From Candidatus Bacteroides merdigallinarum (GTDB lineage Bacteria; Bacteroidota; Bacteroidia; Bacteroidales; Bacteroidaceae): a stretch of 64,000 nt of DNA. The stretch is taken from assembly GCA_019116285.1 (NCBI GenBank), contig DXBX01000039.1, positions 1 through 64,000 of the forward strand. Reading direction: 5' to 3'. A program made the translations under genes and the position numbers. Position 1 is the first letter of the stretch; each line of letters begins with the position of its first letter. The notes beneath the pieces are model-generated. The model did no database searches and was not told the origin of the DNA. It saw only the letters and a program-made list of their open reading frames with translations. Shown here piece after piece: positions 43,739 to 52,865 of the stretch.

Positions 43739-45841
43739 TTATTTGAACCGCGACGTGTCCACCCCTTCCCTTTTCTTCTCCTGATAGCCGCCGAACCTCC
43801 ACGCAAAGGACACGCCCACACTGCGGAAGCACGAGTAATCGTTCGTCACCCACTGGCGGCCGTAGCGTATCTGCGGGTCGATGCCGGCCGTCTGGAAGAT
43901 GTCCTTGCACCACGCCGTGAGGATGCAGTTGCCCCGGGCGAAGGCGTAGCGCAAAGAGAGGTCAAGGTTGCCGCTGGTGGGCAGGTCGTAGATGCCTTGT
44001 ATGGCCCCCGTCTGACAAAAACCGTTGAGCGTGAAGCGCAGGTCGGGCTTGACGGGGAGCTTGAACGTGGCGTTCAGCACAGCGATGCCTGCCAACGTGT
44101 GGCGGTCGAAGGGCAAGTCGTAGAAGTCGCTGTCCTTGTCGCGCAGCCACATCCCCATCAGCGTCAGACGGGTGTCCAGCCACGTGCCCGCCTTGAAGGG
44201 GATGGAAGCCTGCACGCCCGCCTGCTGCCGGAAGTCGAGGTTCAAGGACTTGTAGATTTCCAGCAGCTTCTCGGGCGACTGGTAGAGCAGTTGTAGGGAC
44301 ATGTCCTTGTTATGGTCGAACCAAAAACTGAAGACATACTTTGACTTCAGGATATAACTCAAAGAGACCTGATAATCTTTTGAAGGCTTCAAGAGCGGGT
44401 TGCCCTGTATCTCGGAGTAGCCACCGCTCATATAGGACACCGCGTTTTGCACCTCCCAATAGGTCGGATATCCCTTGTCACTGCTGAAGTCCAATTGGAG
44501 GATGTGCCCCGGTGCAGGCAAATAAGTCAAGTTCAGCACGGGATAGACGTCCCACTCGTCCCATACGGGTGTCTGATACCGCTCCACCGCCAACGAGGCA
44601 TCCAGCATCAGCGTCTTCCCGAAGTTCTTGTTGAAGCCCGCATACACGTTCAGCGTCTGCTCCCTCCGCCGCGACTTCATATCCGGCGGCAATTCTCCAG
44701 CCACTTCATCATTCTTCATTCTTAATTCTTCATTATTAAAGTAGAGTTGATAGGAGTTGTCCACGCTCGTCGTATAAACCGCCCCGTAGTTCAGCCCCCA
44801 GCCATGCTTCAGCGAATGCTCCTGCGCCAGGTAGAACTTCCAGGCGTTGATGCGCTGCCTGTCCTCGGTGTAGAAGTCCAGCCGTGTGCCCTCCATCTCG
44901 CTCTGCATGCGCTGGTCGCCCGGCACTTGATACCACGTGAACTCCGCTCCCGCACTCAGTCCGATGGGCGTGCGGTAGTCCAGCCTACCGTTGTGCAGCC
45001 ACGAAGTTTGGTTTCTCCGGTTCGTCGCCGTCTGTGTGCCCACGGTGTGCTGGCGGACGTGGCGGGTGAGGTAGCTCCCGTTGTAGACGAAGGAAAGATG
45101 ATGGTCTTTCCCGAACTGATAGTCCGTGCCCAGGCGGAAGCTGTGCGTATGGTTGCGGTTGCGTGCCACCTCATGGTTTTCTATCAGATACGTCTTGTCT
45201 TCCGCCTCTTGCCAGTGGCGCGCCTCCTTGTCGGTGGTGTTGAAGCCCTTGCCGTGGGCGTGCGAGTAAAGAAAGTCGAGAGAGAATTTACCACCATTAT
45301 ATAACAAGGAAGCACGCTCCTGGAAGCTGGCCTCATGGCTCTGGTTGTATTGGGCATATGCCTCACCCTGCACTGCGCCGGGGTCGCCGATGCGATGCTT
45401 CAGACGGACATCTATCATCGCGCCCCGCACCTGATAGCGTGCCGGAGCGTTGTACATCACGTCCACCCGCTCAATGCGGTCGGCAGGCATCGACTTCAAC
45501 AAGGCATAAAGCTGCTCCGTGCTCATGTTCGTCACCTTGCCGTCCAAGACGATGGTCACGCCCCGCGCGCCGAGGGTCAATGCGCCGTTCATCTCCGCCA
45601 CGCCGGGCAGGTATTTCAGGGCGTCATAGATGTTGTCTGCTGGCTTTCCCTCGATTATTCGGGGCAGGTCATACTCCAGCCGTCCCGCCTTGGCCTTCAC
45701 CACGGGACGTTCGCCTGTCACCATCACTTCGGGCAGCGTCCTCACCAGGCTGTCCGCCCAGAGGCTGTCCGTTTTCATCTCTTGTGCGCAAATGCCTGAC
45801 AAGCAAAAGGTTGCAAGCATGCATAAAGTCATTCGTTTCAT
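43739..45841 (-). CDS. TonB-dependent receptor-like outer membrane protein
   Basis: A 700-aa exported protein (signal peptide 1-20, ending GICAQ from the start MKRMTLC at 45841). A plug domain follows (about 35-145: TLPEVMVTGERPVVK, GARGVTIVLDGK, MPADRIERVDVMYN), then a long beta-barrel. There is no N-terminal carboxypeptidase-like domain of the SusC type. The C-terminus RFGGYQEKKREGVDTSRFK runs past the last strand. In-frame repeat sequence occurs at 44711-44740 (NNEELRMKND). It diverges from a two-component system across a tandem array, so regulation by it is plausible. The transported substrate is unknown. Confidence 0.82.
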   Translation of the reverse strand: MKRMTLCMLATFCLSGICAQEMKTDSLWADSLVRTLPEVMVTGERPVVKAKAGRLEYDLPRIIEGKPADNIYDALKYLPGVAEMNGALTLGARGVTIVLDGKVTNMSTEQLYALLKSMPADRIERVDVMYNAPARYQVRGAMIDVRLKHRIGDPGAVQGEAYAQYNQSHEASFQERASLLYNGGKFSLDFLYSHAHGKGFNTTDKEARHWQEAEDKTYLIENHEVARNRNHTHSFRLGTDYQFGKDHHLSFVYNGSYLTRHVRQHTVGTQTATNRRNQTSWLHNGRLDYRTPIGLSAGAEFTWYQVPGDQRMQSEMEGTRLDFYTEDRQRINAWKFYLAQEHSLKHGWGLNYGAVYTTSVDNSYQLYFNNEELRMKNDEVAGELPPDMKSRRREQTLNVYAGFNKNFGKTLMLDASLAVERYQTPVWDEWDVYPVLNLTYLPAPGHILQLDFSSDKGYPTYWEVQNAVSYMSGGYSEIQGNPLLKPSKDYQVSLSYILKSKYVFSFWFDHNKDMSLQLLYQSPEKLLEIYKSLNLDFRQQAGVQASIPFKAGTWLDTRLTLMGMWLRDKDSDFYDLPFDRHTLAGIAVLNATFKLPVKPDLRFTLNGFCQTGAIQGIYDLPTSGNLDLSLRYAFARGNCILTAWCKDIFQTAGIDPQIRYGRQWVTNDYSCFRSVGVSFAWRFGGYQEKKREGVDTSRFK
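44711..44740. repeat. Copy of the AATGAAGAAT repeat inside a coding region
   Basis: On the minus strand this reads as AAT..GAAGAATTAAGAATGAAGAATG, encoding NNEELRMKN within the receptor barrel. Similar sequence is at 39658-39709 and 47657-47690. Confidence 0.55.
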
Positions 45842-45928
45842 CTTTCTGTCTTTGTCAAGTAAGTCCATGTTCTATCTTTACCTGCCCGATGCCCTATCTT
45901 GAGACGTTCAATGTACTACATAGGTATG

Positions 45929-46038
45929 ACGAATAAGCCTTTTTAGTCATACGAATAAGCCTTTTTGGTATGACGAATAAGCCTTTTTGGTATGACGAAT
46001 AAGGCTTTTTGGTAATACTAATAAGGCTTATTCATCAT
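45929..46038. repeat. Tandem dyad array G: five 22-bp units
   Basis: Units start at 45929, 45951, 45973, 45995 and 46017, each 22 bp, with the run ACGAATAAGCCTTTTTGG in the central ones. The fourth has AAGGC in place of AAGCC and the last is the perfect dyad AATAAG-G-CTTATT. The array lies in the 363-bp gap between divergent receptor and sensor kinase genes. The rest of the gap holds a possible receptor box (minus strand, about 46084-46091) and the kinase promoter. Confidence 0.85.
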
Positions 46039-46191
46039 GTCTATGTACTACTTGGAGCCCTTCAAGATAGGACCTTGAGCGGTGCAAAGTACGGCATTCT
46101 CCGCCGTAAGGCAGGCAGAAAGCGGCTTATCAAGTCTTACCGGAAGTGTTATTTAGTCTTATCATGATAGAAAGGGCAAGGAAGAAAGTAG

Positions 46192-46199
46192 TAAATTTG
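46192..46199 (+). promoter_or_regulatory. Promoter of the second sensor kinase gene
   Basis: TAAATTTG matches TAnnTTTG; its last base is only 5 bases before the ATG at 46205, predicting a nearly leaderless transcript. Confidence 0.55.
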
Positions 46200-46204
46200 C
46201 CCCC

Positions 46205-47683
46205 ATGAAACTGCCTTCGAAATACATCGCCCTCGTGGTCATCCTCTCGCTCGCGGCCATCTTCGCCTACCAAGCATATTGGTTGGTGAACCTCTACCAC
46301 ACGCAATGCCGAGAGGTGGAGCGGGATATCACGGAGGCCATGCGCCTAAGCGACTACAATGAACTTATCCTCCGCATCGAGCGGTTGAAAGCAGACTCTG
46401 TCCGCCACGGCGAAGTGACCGTCTCTGCCGGATACAACGACAACAATCCCTACGTGCAAAGCCGCACCATCGTCACCGAGCAGCGCGGGGACTCCACCTT
46501 CATCAACCTGCGACAACGGGAGGTGAAAGACACCGCCGCCATCAGCCCGTCGCTGCACACCAACGACAGCACGGACTTCCTCTTCAGGCGGAAGAACACG
46601 ATACAAGATCTGGCGAACTACTTCCAGCGGGGGCTGCACGCGGGATTGGACGTCCTTCATGAGCCGGACTTCGCCACCTACGACAGCCTGCTGTGCGATG
46701 AGCTGCGCCGCGCGGGCCTGAACGTCCCCTACCGCCTGATGCAGCTTTGCGAGAACGACACGCTGAACATACACAGCACCGCCGGCTACCTTCCCTCCCC
46801 TGATGCCAACGTCTACGAATATGCCTACGACCTGCACGGCTCCCTCTTCTACCGCCTCACGATAGAACCCATACACGGGCTGGTGCTCCGGCAGATGGCG
46901 GGCATCCTGGCCACGTCGGCCATCATCCTCCTCGTCTTGGGCTTCTCCTTCTGGTACCTCATCCGCATCCTGCTGCGCCAACGCACGCTGGAGGAGATGA
47001 AGGACGACTTCACCAACAACGTCACCCACGAGCTGAAGACGCCCATCGCCGTGGCCTACGCCGCCAACGACGCCCTGCTGAACTTCGGCGCCGATACCGA
47101 CGAGGTGAAGCGCACCCGCTACCTCCGCATCTGCCAAGAACAACTCAAACGATTGGGCGGGCTGGTGGAGCAGATTCTCTCCCTCTCGATGGAGCGGCGC
47201 AAGACCTTCCGCCTGCAACGGACGACGTTTCCCGTCTCTGAAGTCATCGCGCCCCTCATCGAGGAGCACAAGCTGAAGGCGGACAAGCCCGTCAACATCT
47301 CCACACGCATCACTCCTTCCGACTTGATGATAAATGCCGACCGCACGCACTTCGCCAACATCGTGAGCAACCTGCTGGACAATGCCATCAAGTACTCCAT
47401 CGGCCAAGCGGCGGTGGAGATAGAGGCGCGCAAGGAAGGCGAAACATTCATCTTCTCTGTGCAAGACAAAGGCATCGGCATCCCCAAGGACAAACTGCCC
47501 CGCGTGTTTGACAAGTTCTATCGCGTCCCCACAGGCAACCTGCACGACGTGAAAGGCTACGGCCTCGGCTTGTATTATGTCAAGACGATGGTGGAGCAGC
47601 ACGGCGGCACGGTGGAAGTGGAGAGCGAACCGGGAAGGGGAAGCGAATTTATTATTAAATTAAGAATGAAGAATGAGGAATGA
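46205..47683 (+). CDS. Sensor histidine kinase
   Basis: A 492-aa membrane kinase: signal-anchor helix (about 8-28), periplasmic domain of about 205 residues, second helix (about 234-256). The HisKA box NNVTHELKTP gives His275. The HATPase domain has LLDNAIKYS, VQDKGIGIP, FDKFYRVP and GYGLGLYYV. It is similar in plan to the RprX-like kinase at 14 kb, but its periplasmic domain is different. Its end is made of a repeat (47657-47690) and the response regulator gene overlaps by 11 bp. It diverges from the receptor gene. Confidence 0.9.
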   Translation: MKLPSKYIALVVILSLAAIFAYQAYWLVNLYHTQCREVERDITEAMRLSDYNELILRIERLKADSVRHGEVTVSAGYNDNNPYVQSRTIVTEQRGDSTFINLRQREVKDTAAISPSLHTNDSTDFLFRRKNTIQDLANYFQRGLHAGLDVLHEPDFATYDSLLCDELRRAGLNVPYRLMQLCENDTLNIHSTAGYLPSPDANVYEYAYDLHGSLFYRLTIEPIHGLVLRQMAGILATSAIILLVLGFSFWYLIRILLRQRTLEEMKDDFTNNVTHELKTPIAVAYAANDALLNFGADTDEVKRTRYLRICQEQLKRLGGLVEQILSLSMERRKTFRLQRTTFPVSEVIAPLIEEHKLKADKPVNISTRITPSDLMINADRTHFANIVSNLLDNAIKYSIGQAAVEIEARKEGETFIFSVQDKGIGIPKDKLPRVFDKFYRVPTGNLHDVKGYGLGLYYVKTMVEQHGGTVEVESEPGRGSEFIIKLRMKNEE

Positions 47684-47690
47684 GGAATTA
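47657..47690 (+). repeat. AATGAAGAAT-type repeat spanning the kinase/regulator junction
   Basis: The repeat encodes the last residues of the kinase (KLRMKNEE) in one frame and the first residues of the regulator (MRNEEL) in another, and supplies both the stop and the start codon. Confidence 0.55.
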
Positions 47691-48374
47691 ATAGACGTGC
47701 TATTAGTCGAAGACGAAGCCACCTTGGCAATGATTATCAAGGACACGCTGGAAGGCCAGGGCTTCCGCATCTGCCTGGCCAAGGACGGGGAAGAAGGCTT
47801 GCAGAGCTTCTTCCGCGAGAAGCCCGACGTGCTGGTGGCCGACGTGATGATGCCCCGCATGGACGGCTTCGAGATGGTGCGCCGCCTCCGCAAGACGGAC
47901 AAGCGGACGCCCGTGCTCTTCCTCACCGCCCGCTCCGCCATCAACGACGTGGTGGAGGGCTTCGAACTGGGCGCCAACGACTACCTGAAGAAGCCGTTCG
48001 GGATGCAGGAGCTGATAGTGCGCATCAAGGCGCTCTTGGGCCGTGCCATCCGCACGGAGGAATCCCCCACCCGGCGCGAGGTGTACGAAGTGGGTGCTTA
48101 CCTCTTCACGCCCCGCACCCAACGCCTCCGCCATAACGGCACGGAAACTGAACTAAGTCACCGCGAGAGCGAAATCCTGCGCCGTCTCTGCGAGCATCAA
48201 GACCAGGTGGTGGACATGCGCGACGTACTGCTCGACCTGTGGGGCGACGATTCTTTCTTCAACCAGCGGAGCCTCCACGTGTTCATCACCAAGCTGCGCC
48301 ACAAACTCTCGAAGGACGAACGGATACGCATCGTCAACGTGCGCGGCATCGGCTACAAGCTCATCGTAAACTAA
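47673..48374 (+). CDS. Response regulator (OmpR family)
   Basis: A 233-aa regulator. Receiver: Glu13-Asp14 acidic pair, phosphoacceptor Asp57 (VLVADVMMP), Thr in FLTARS region and Lys in LKKPF. C-terminal winged helix ends RGIGYKLIVN. It starts inside the kinase gene by 11 bp, so the two are co-translated. The first residues MRNEEL come from the repeat at the junction; the conserved fold begins at residue 7 (IDVLLVEDE). An ATG further in is not suitable. Likely targets are the divergent receptor or its own promoter. Confidence 0.9.
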   Translation: MRNEELIDVLLVEDEATLAMIIKDTLEGQGFRICLAKDGEEGLQSFFREKPDVLVADVMMPRMDGFEMVRRLRKTDKRTPVLFLTARSAINDVVEGFELGANDYLKKPFGMQELIVRIKALLGRAIRTEESPTRREVYEVGAYLFTPRTQRLRHNGTETELSHRESEILRRLCEHQDQVVDMRDVLLDLWGDDSFFNQRSLHVFITKLRHKLSKDERIRIVNVRGIGYKLIVN

Positions 48375-48419
48375 GCGACAAATAATGTGAAAGGATTTCC
48401 AAGGTTGGGAGGAAAGGCG

Positions 48420-48427
48420 TACCTTTG
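48420..48427 (+). promoter_or_regulatory. Promoter of the small exported protein gene
   Basis: TACCTTTG, with TTGG at 48405 as a possible -33. The ATG at 48459 is 31 bases downstream. Confidence 0.65.
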
Positions 48428-48458
48428 CCCGGTAATCCTCAAAAAAAAGACATCAGAT

Positions 48459-49013
48459 ATGAAACGTTTCTTTATACTTGCCTTGTTCATAGTTACCGCC
48501 ACCCTGCTCCGTGCCCAAAGCGAAGCGACCGGCGACACGATTGCCACGTCTCCAACCACTGACACGAACTCTTCCCTCCTGCCCTCCACGGTCAAGAATC
48601 ACGGCGACTTCCTGCTGGACTTGGGATCGATGAACCTGCCCGAACGCCCCAGCCTCAGCAACTTCAAGCTGACAGTGCCCGACGCGAGCAAAGACTACAG
48701 TTTCCTGCTTCGCCCCAAGACGGATGTCATCTACACCCAGGGCAACTACACGATGGGGATGTCCTATACAGGCTTCGGATTGAGCAACTTCCGGAGAATG
48801 CCCACCACCTTGCAGATGAGCAGCTTCCAGTTGAAGAACGGCTGGAAGCTGAATACCTACGGCGAATATGATGCCGACGGCCGGCGTGTGTACAACCCCT
48901 CTGCCCTGCCTTGGGAGCGGAATAACTTCAAGGGTGCCTTCGAAATGAAATCGGAGAATGGCTTCGGCTTCCGCATCGAAGTGCAGCAAGGCAATGACCG
49001 CCCCTTCCCTTAA
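48459..49013 (+). CDS. Exported protein of unknown function
   Basis: A 184-aa protein with a signal peptide (1-20, ending LLRAQ). The mature part is polar, then has strand-like segments (YSFLLRPKTDVIY, LNTYGEYDADGR, FKGAFEMKSENGFGFRIEV), suggesting a small beta-structure at the envelope. The start at 48459 follows a strong promoter box. I recognise no family. Its stop shares the palindrome TTAA with the stop of the convergent helicase gene. Confidence 0.7.
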   Translation: MKRFFILALFIVTATLLRAQSEATGDTIATSPTTDTNSSLLPSTVKNHGDFLLDLGSMNLPERPSLSNFKLTVPDASKDYSFLLRPKTDVIYTQGNYTMGMSYTGFGLSNFRRMPTTLQMSSFQLKNGWKLNTYGEYDADGRRVYNPSALPWERNNFKGAFEMKSENGFGFRIEVQQGNDRPFP

Positions 49014-51202
49014 CGCTTCTCCTTCCGGTAAGCGGCGATGATTTGCAGGATTTCATCCCCGTATTTCTCCACCACTTTTTTACCGACATAGGGGATACGA
49101 GAAAGCATCTCCTTGTCTATGGGCAACAGATTGCTGATGCCCAAAAGGGCTTTCTGCTGGAAGATCATATAAACCGGCAGGCTCTGGCGGGCGGCCTCCT
49201 CGTTGCGCCAGGCACGGAGACGTTTATACAATTCCGGATGAAGGACATCGGAAGAAACCTCCACTTTGTCTCCACCGCTTTTGGTTTTCTTCTCCGGACG
49301 AACCTCAGCCAGTACCTCCTCCACTTCGGGCAAGCCCATGCGTCGGGCATCCTCTTTGGCACGGATGGGAGTCCCCACATCGTCCAGGGTCAACAAGGCT
49401 TTCTGCTTCAAATAGGAGGAGACGGCAAAACCTGATTTCTCCACAAACTCCAGCAGGTCCGCTTTCAGCCGATAACGGTCGCGCAATTCCTCGTAGGCCG
49501 CAGTATATTTCTTCTTCAACTGCTTGTTGTCCGTGTCCAAAGCTTTGCGCACGGCTATCGGATACATCGGGCGAAGCTGCTCCACGAAATAACCGGCCGC
49601 CGCATGAATCCGCTCTTGCAAGGCGGCACTTGCTGCATACGCCTCGCTGCCGTTGACCATGCGGGTATATTGCACGGAGAAACGCTCGGCCACCCGCACC
49701 ACCTGCTCATCCAACCGGGCCAACTCGGCCTTGCATGTCTCCAGTTGCTTGGGATAGAGGGTGTACAGATGTTCGTCCAACAGCCGGATATAACGCCGGA
49801 ATGACTGATACAGCGGTTGGAAACTGAACAGTTCGGTCAGCAGGCTGAGGTAATAGGCCTGTTGCAGGGTGGCAAACTGTTCGTCTCCGGGTCGCTTCTC
49901 ACGGGCTTCCCGCGTAAAGGCTGCCACCGTTTCGTCGTTGATGATGGCTTTGGCAGAGAGAGGTGCGCTCAAGACCAGTCCCTCCAGCGTGCGGCAACGG
50001 CTCAGGGCCACGTAGGTCTGTCCGTGGGCAAAGGAAGCTCCCGCATCAATGATGGCCTTGTCGAAGGTCAGGCCTTGGCTCTTGTGGATGGTGATAGCCC
50101 ACGCCAGTTTCAAGGGGTATTGACGGAAAGTGCCTTCTATCTCTTCGGTGATTTCCTTCGTCTCCTCATTCAGTGCATAGCGGGCATTGGTCCATTCCTC
50201 GGGTTGCAAGGTCAGCTTGACACCCGACTCCAGGCAACACACCTCGATGCCGGACGAGGACACCGATGTCACCTCGCCGATGGTGCCGTTGACATAGCGG
50301 TGCTCGCCGCTCATGTCGTTCTTCACGAACATCACCTGTGCTCCCTGCTTCAACTCCAGCACTTTCTCCGTCGGATAGAGATATTCGGGAAACTTGCCCT
50401 CTACCGTGGCGGGAAAGGCAAAGGCACGTCCGGGCAGATGCTCCAGCTCTTGGTCATTGATGCGTTGGGCCTGGTAGTTGTGGGTCACCAGACGGATATA
50501 ACCTTCTTCAGGAGGAGGGTTGAAGCCGGGCAAGTAGCGTTGGTTCAGGGCAGCCAACACAGAAGCATCGCAACGATTCTCACGGATGCCGTTCAGCATC
50601 TGCAGGAAGCGGTCGTCACGCTGGCGGTAGACGGTGGTCAGTTCGATGGTGAAATATTCCGTCTCGCGCAATGCCCGGCTGGAGAAGAAGTAGGGCGTGT
50701 CGTAGTACTTGGAGAGCAACTTCCAGTCCTCGTCGCGCACCACAGGCGCCAGTTGTTGCAGGTCGCCTATCATCAGAAGCTGCACCCCGCCGAAGGGCTT
50801 CCGGTTGTTGCGGTAACGTCTCAGCACGCTGTCCACCGCATCCAGCACATCGGCCCGCACCATGCTGATCTCGTCGATGACCAGCAGGTCGATGCTGCGC
50901 ATGATATTGATTTTCTCCTTGCCGAAGCGGTAGCGATAGGCCGCCTCGTCTCCTGCCGAGAAGGAACTGTCCGGCACATAGGGCGCGAAGGGAAGCTGGA
51001 AGAAGGAATGGAGCGTGATGCCCCCGGCGTTCATGGCGGCGATGCCCGTGGGTGCCAGCACCACCATACGTTTGGGCGATTCAGCCTTCAACTTGTGCAG
51101 GAAGGTAGTCTTTCCCGTGCCGGCCTTGCCGGTAAGGAAGAGATGTGTGCCGGTATTTTCGATGAATTGCCAGGCGAGGTCCAGTTCGGGGTTCTTTTCC
51201 AT
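49010..51202 (-). CDS. Pif1/RecD-like helicase with C-terminal HRDC domain
   Basis: A 730-aa SF1B-type helicase. Walker A GKAGTGKTT (Lys31), Walker B LLVIDEISM, and the Q-containing GDLQQLAPV motif are clear, with YRQRD and later KSQGLTFDKAIID (motifs V-VI region). The middle is helical. The C-terminus (about 640-725: LYKRLRAWRNEEAARQSLP, MLSRIPYVGKKVVEKYG) is an HRDC domain, a nucleic-acid-binding module of RecQ helicases. The combination is common in Bacteroidetes and suggests 5'-3' DNA unwinding in replication or repair. A -7 box (TATCTTTA, 51232-51239) precedes it. Confidence 0.9.
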   Translation of the reverse strand: MEKNPELDLAWQFIENTGTHLFLTGKAGTGKTTFLHKLKAESPKRMVVLAPTGIAAMNAGGITLHSFFQLPFAPYVPDSSFSAGDEAAYRYRFGKEKINIMRSIDLLVIDEISMVRADVLDAVDSVLRRYRNNRKPFGGVQLLMIGDLQQLAPVVRDEDWKLLSKYYDTPYFFSSRALRETEYFTIELTTVYRQRDDRFLQMLNGIRENRCDASVLAALNQRYLPGFNPPPEEGYIRLVTHNYQAQRINDQELEHLPGRAFAFPATVEGKFPEYLYPTEKVLELKQGAQVMFVKNDMSGEHRYVNGTIGEVTSVSSSGIEVCCLESGVKLTLQPEEWTNARYALNEETKEITEEIEGTFRQYPLKLAWAITIHKSQGLTFDKAIIDAGASFAHGQTYVALSRCRTLEGLVLSAPLSAKAIINDETVAAFTREAREKRPGDEQFATLQQAYYLSLLTELFSFQPLYQSFRRYIRLLDEHLYTLYPKQLETCKAELARLDEQVVRVAERFSVQYTRMVNGSEAYAASAALQERIHAAAGYFVEQLRPMYPIAVRKALDTDNKQLKKKYTAAYEELRDRYRLKADLLEFVEKSGFAVSSYLKQKALLTLDDVGTPIRAKEDARRMGLPEVEEVLAEVRPEKKTKSGGDKVEVSSDVLHPELYKRLRAWRNEEAARQSLPVYMIFQQKALLGISNLLPIDKEMLSRIPYVGKKVVEKYGDEILQIIAAYRKEKR

Positions 51203-51256
51203 GCGTATCTACTGATTTTAATTCAGGCTGTAAAGATAGACATATTTATTGAGAAA

Positions 51257-51305
51257 GCCCGCACTCCGCAAGGAAAAGGCAATACCTTGACGAAAGAGTG
51301 CGGGC
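51257..51305 (-). terminator. Hairpin after the C1B peptidase gene
   Basis: GCCCGCACTC and GAGTGCGGGC form a perfect 10-bp stem; the inner loop carries AAGG/CCTT. On the minus strand it is followed by TTTCTC. It lies between the tandem minus-strand peptidase and helicase genes. Confidence 0.65.
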
Positions 51306-51327
51306 GTCTTTGCGAAACGTTGACCGA

Positions 51328-52725
51328 TTAACGGCAGGGCGCGAACATCGGGTCCCAGGCCGGCAGACGGACAGGCTCCTGCTCTGCCAGCTTACGGATC
51401 TTCTCGGGCACATACTTCGTCTCCACCACCAGGCGGAACATGTATTCATTGAACCAGTCGTCCGTCATGATGAGATGTCCCTGATGGCCGTAGGAAGGTC
51501 CCCAACTGTTCTCCACCATCCACTTCACGGGCTTGCCGGCCTCGTCCAGGTCCACGGCCACCAGCGTCATGGCGTGTGCCGAGAGGCTGGAGAAGGTCTG
51601 GATGCGCTGCTTCTTGTCCATGCCGAAGGTGACGCCCATCAGCGAACCGTAGTCGTAGATGTCGGTGTCCAGGTAGCCGCGCTTGGAGTCCAGCTGGGTG
51701 ACGTCGCTGGAGAAGTACATGGCGGTGCTGTCCTTCAGCGAGGCGATGGCCATCTGCTTGATCTCGTCCAAGGGCAGGTTGACGTAGGTCCAGTTGCGGC
51801 CGTCATAGCGGTGGCGGTCATACTCGATGGTATAACATTTATAATATTCACGCGTGGGGTCGTTCATCAGCATGACGTAGTTGGTCAGCAGACTCTTGTC
51901 GCCGTATTTCTCCAGGAAAGACATCGGCGTGTGATGCTCCACGGCCACCCGCTCGCCGGCAGCGTTGCGGCGCACATAGTCGAACTCCGTGGGAGGCACG
52001 CCCAGGTTGAGGGCCAGCATCCGGTAGACCGTCTTCAGCATCTCCGTCTTACGCGCTTCGAGGGCGGCGGACTTGGTTCCCTTGGCGGACAGGTCGCGAA
52101 GCTCCAGGGCAAACTCCTTCAGCTTGAGGCCGATGAGATTGGACATCATCGACGTGTGGTCGCTGCTGTAGGTCTCGGGCATCGCCTCCTTGGGCACCAG
52201 GCCATACTTGCCCACGATGTCCGCCACGCCGGTGAAGGTGCCACCGTCGCTCAGCGGATGCTTGAAGAGCCACTCCACGGTCTGGTCCGTCAGGGGCTTG
52301 TCCGCCGTGTCGAGGATGCCTTGCAGGAAGAGGTTCGACTTCTCCAGCTGGTCCCAGAAGAAGGAATAGGCCTGCGAGAACTCCAGCCCCGGCAGGTCAT
52401 ACTTGGCGATGGCCTTGGCACGCATGATGTTCAGGCCCGTGAACAGCCAGCAACGCCCGGAGGACTGCTGGTCGGTGATGCCCTTGGACCGTACGCGGAT
52501 GGAGAAGTGCGTGTCGATGCCCCGCTGCTCGTCAAGGTTGAGGGTGAGCTTGCGGATGTCATTCCCTGCGATGGCATTGCGGATGGCCTTCTCGGCAGGG
52601 GTCTCCCGGTAGGAGGACTGGATGTCGCGGAGCATCTCCGGACGGATGCCGCCGTCTTGCTGCTGGGCCTGTGCGGCCAGCAGGCAGGCGCTGAAGAGCG
52701 CAAGGGTAAGGGTTCTTTTCTTCAT
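51328..52725 (-). CDS. Aminopeptidase C/bleomycin hydrolase-like cysteine peptidase (C1B), exported
   Basis: A 465-aa papain-fold peptidase with signal peptide (1-20, ending LLAAQA) from start MKKRTLT at 52725. The active-site Cys92 is in QQSSGRCWLF. The catalytic His is in SAHAMTLVAVD and the Asn in WMVENSWGPSYG. The family (PepC/bleomycin hydrolase) is usually cytoplasmic; a signal peptide places this one in the envelope, as in other Bacteroidetes homologues. It trims peptides from the N-terminus, perhaps for nutrition. The promoter box is TACTTTTG at 52774-52781 on the minus strand. Confidence 0.92.
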   Translation of the reverse strand: MKKRTLTLALFSACLLAAQAQQQDGGIRPEMLRDIQSSYRETPAEKAIRNAIAGNDIRKLTLNLDEQRGIDTHFSIRVRSKGITDQQSSGRCWLFTGLNIMRAKAIAKYDLPGLEFSQAYSFFWDQLEKSNLFLQGILDTADKPLTDQTVEWLFKHPLSDGGTFTGVADIVGKYGLVPKEAMPETYSSDHTSMMSNLIGLKLKEFALELRDLSAKGTKSAALEARKTEMLKTVYRMLALNLGVPPTEFDYVRRNAAGERVAVEHHTPMSFLEKYGDKSLLTNYVMLMNDPTREYYKCYTIEYDRHRYDGRNWTYVNLPLDEIKQMAIASLKDSTAMYFSSDVTQLDSKRGYLDTDIYDYGSLMGVTFGMDKKQRIQTFSSLSAHAMTLVAVDLDEAGKPVKWMVENSWGPSYGHQGHLIMTDDWFNEYMFRLVVETKYVPEKIRKLAEQEPVRLPAWDPMFAPCR

Positions 52726-52773
52726 ATGGTTCTGTTTATGGATGATTAATGAATGTATTTGCCGAAAACTCCG

Positions 52774-52781
52774 CAAAAGTA
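52774..52781 (-). promoter_or_regulatory. Promoter of the C1B peptidase gene
   Basis: The minus strand reads TACTTTTG, matching TAnnTTTG, 48 bases before the start codon. Confidence 0.6.
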
Positions 52782-52865
52782 CTCCTTTTTTTGAAAAATT
52801 AGAGGCCAAGACGGAAACTATTCCACGAAAAAGAGTTTCCTTTGCAAACTAATTCATTGAATCGT

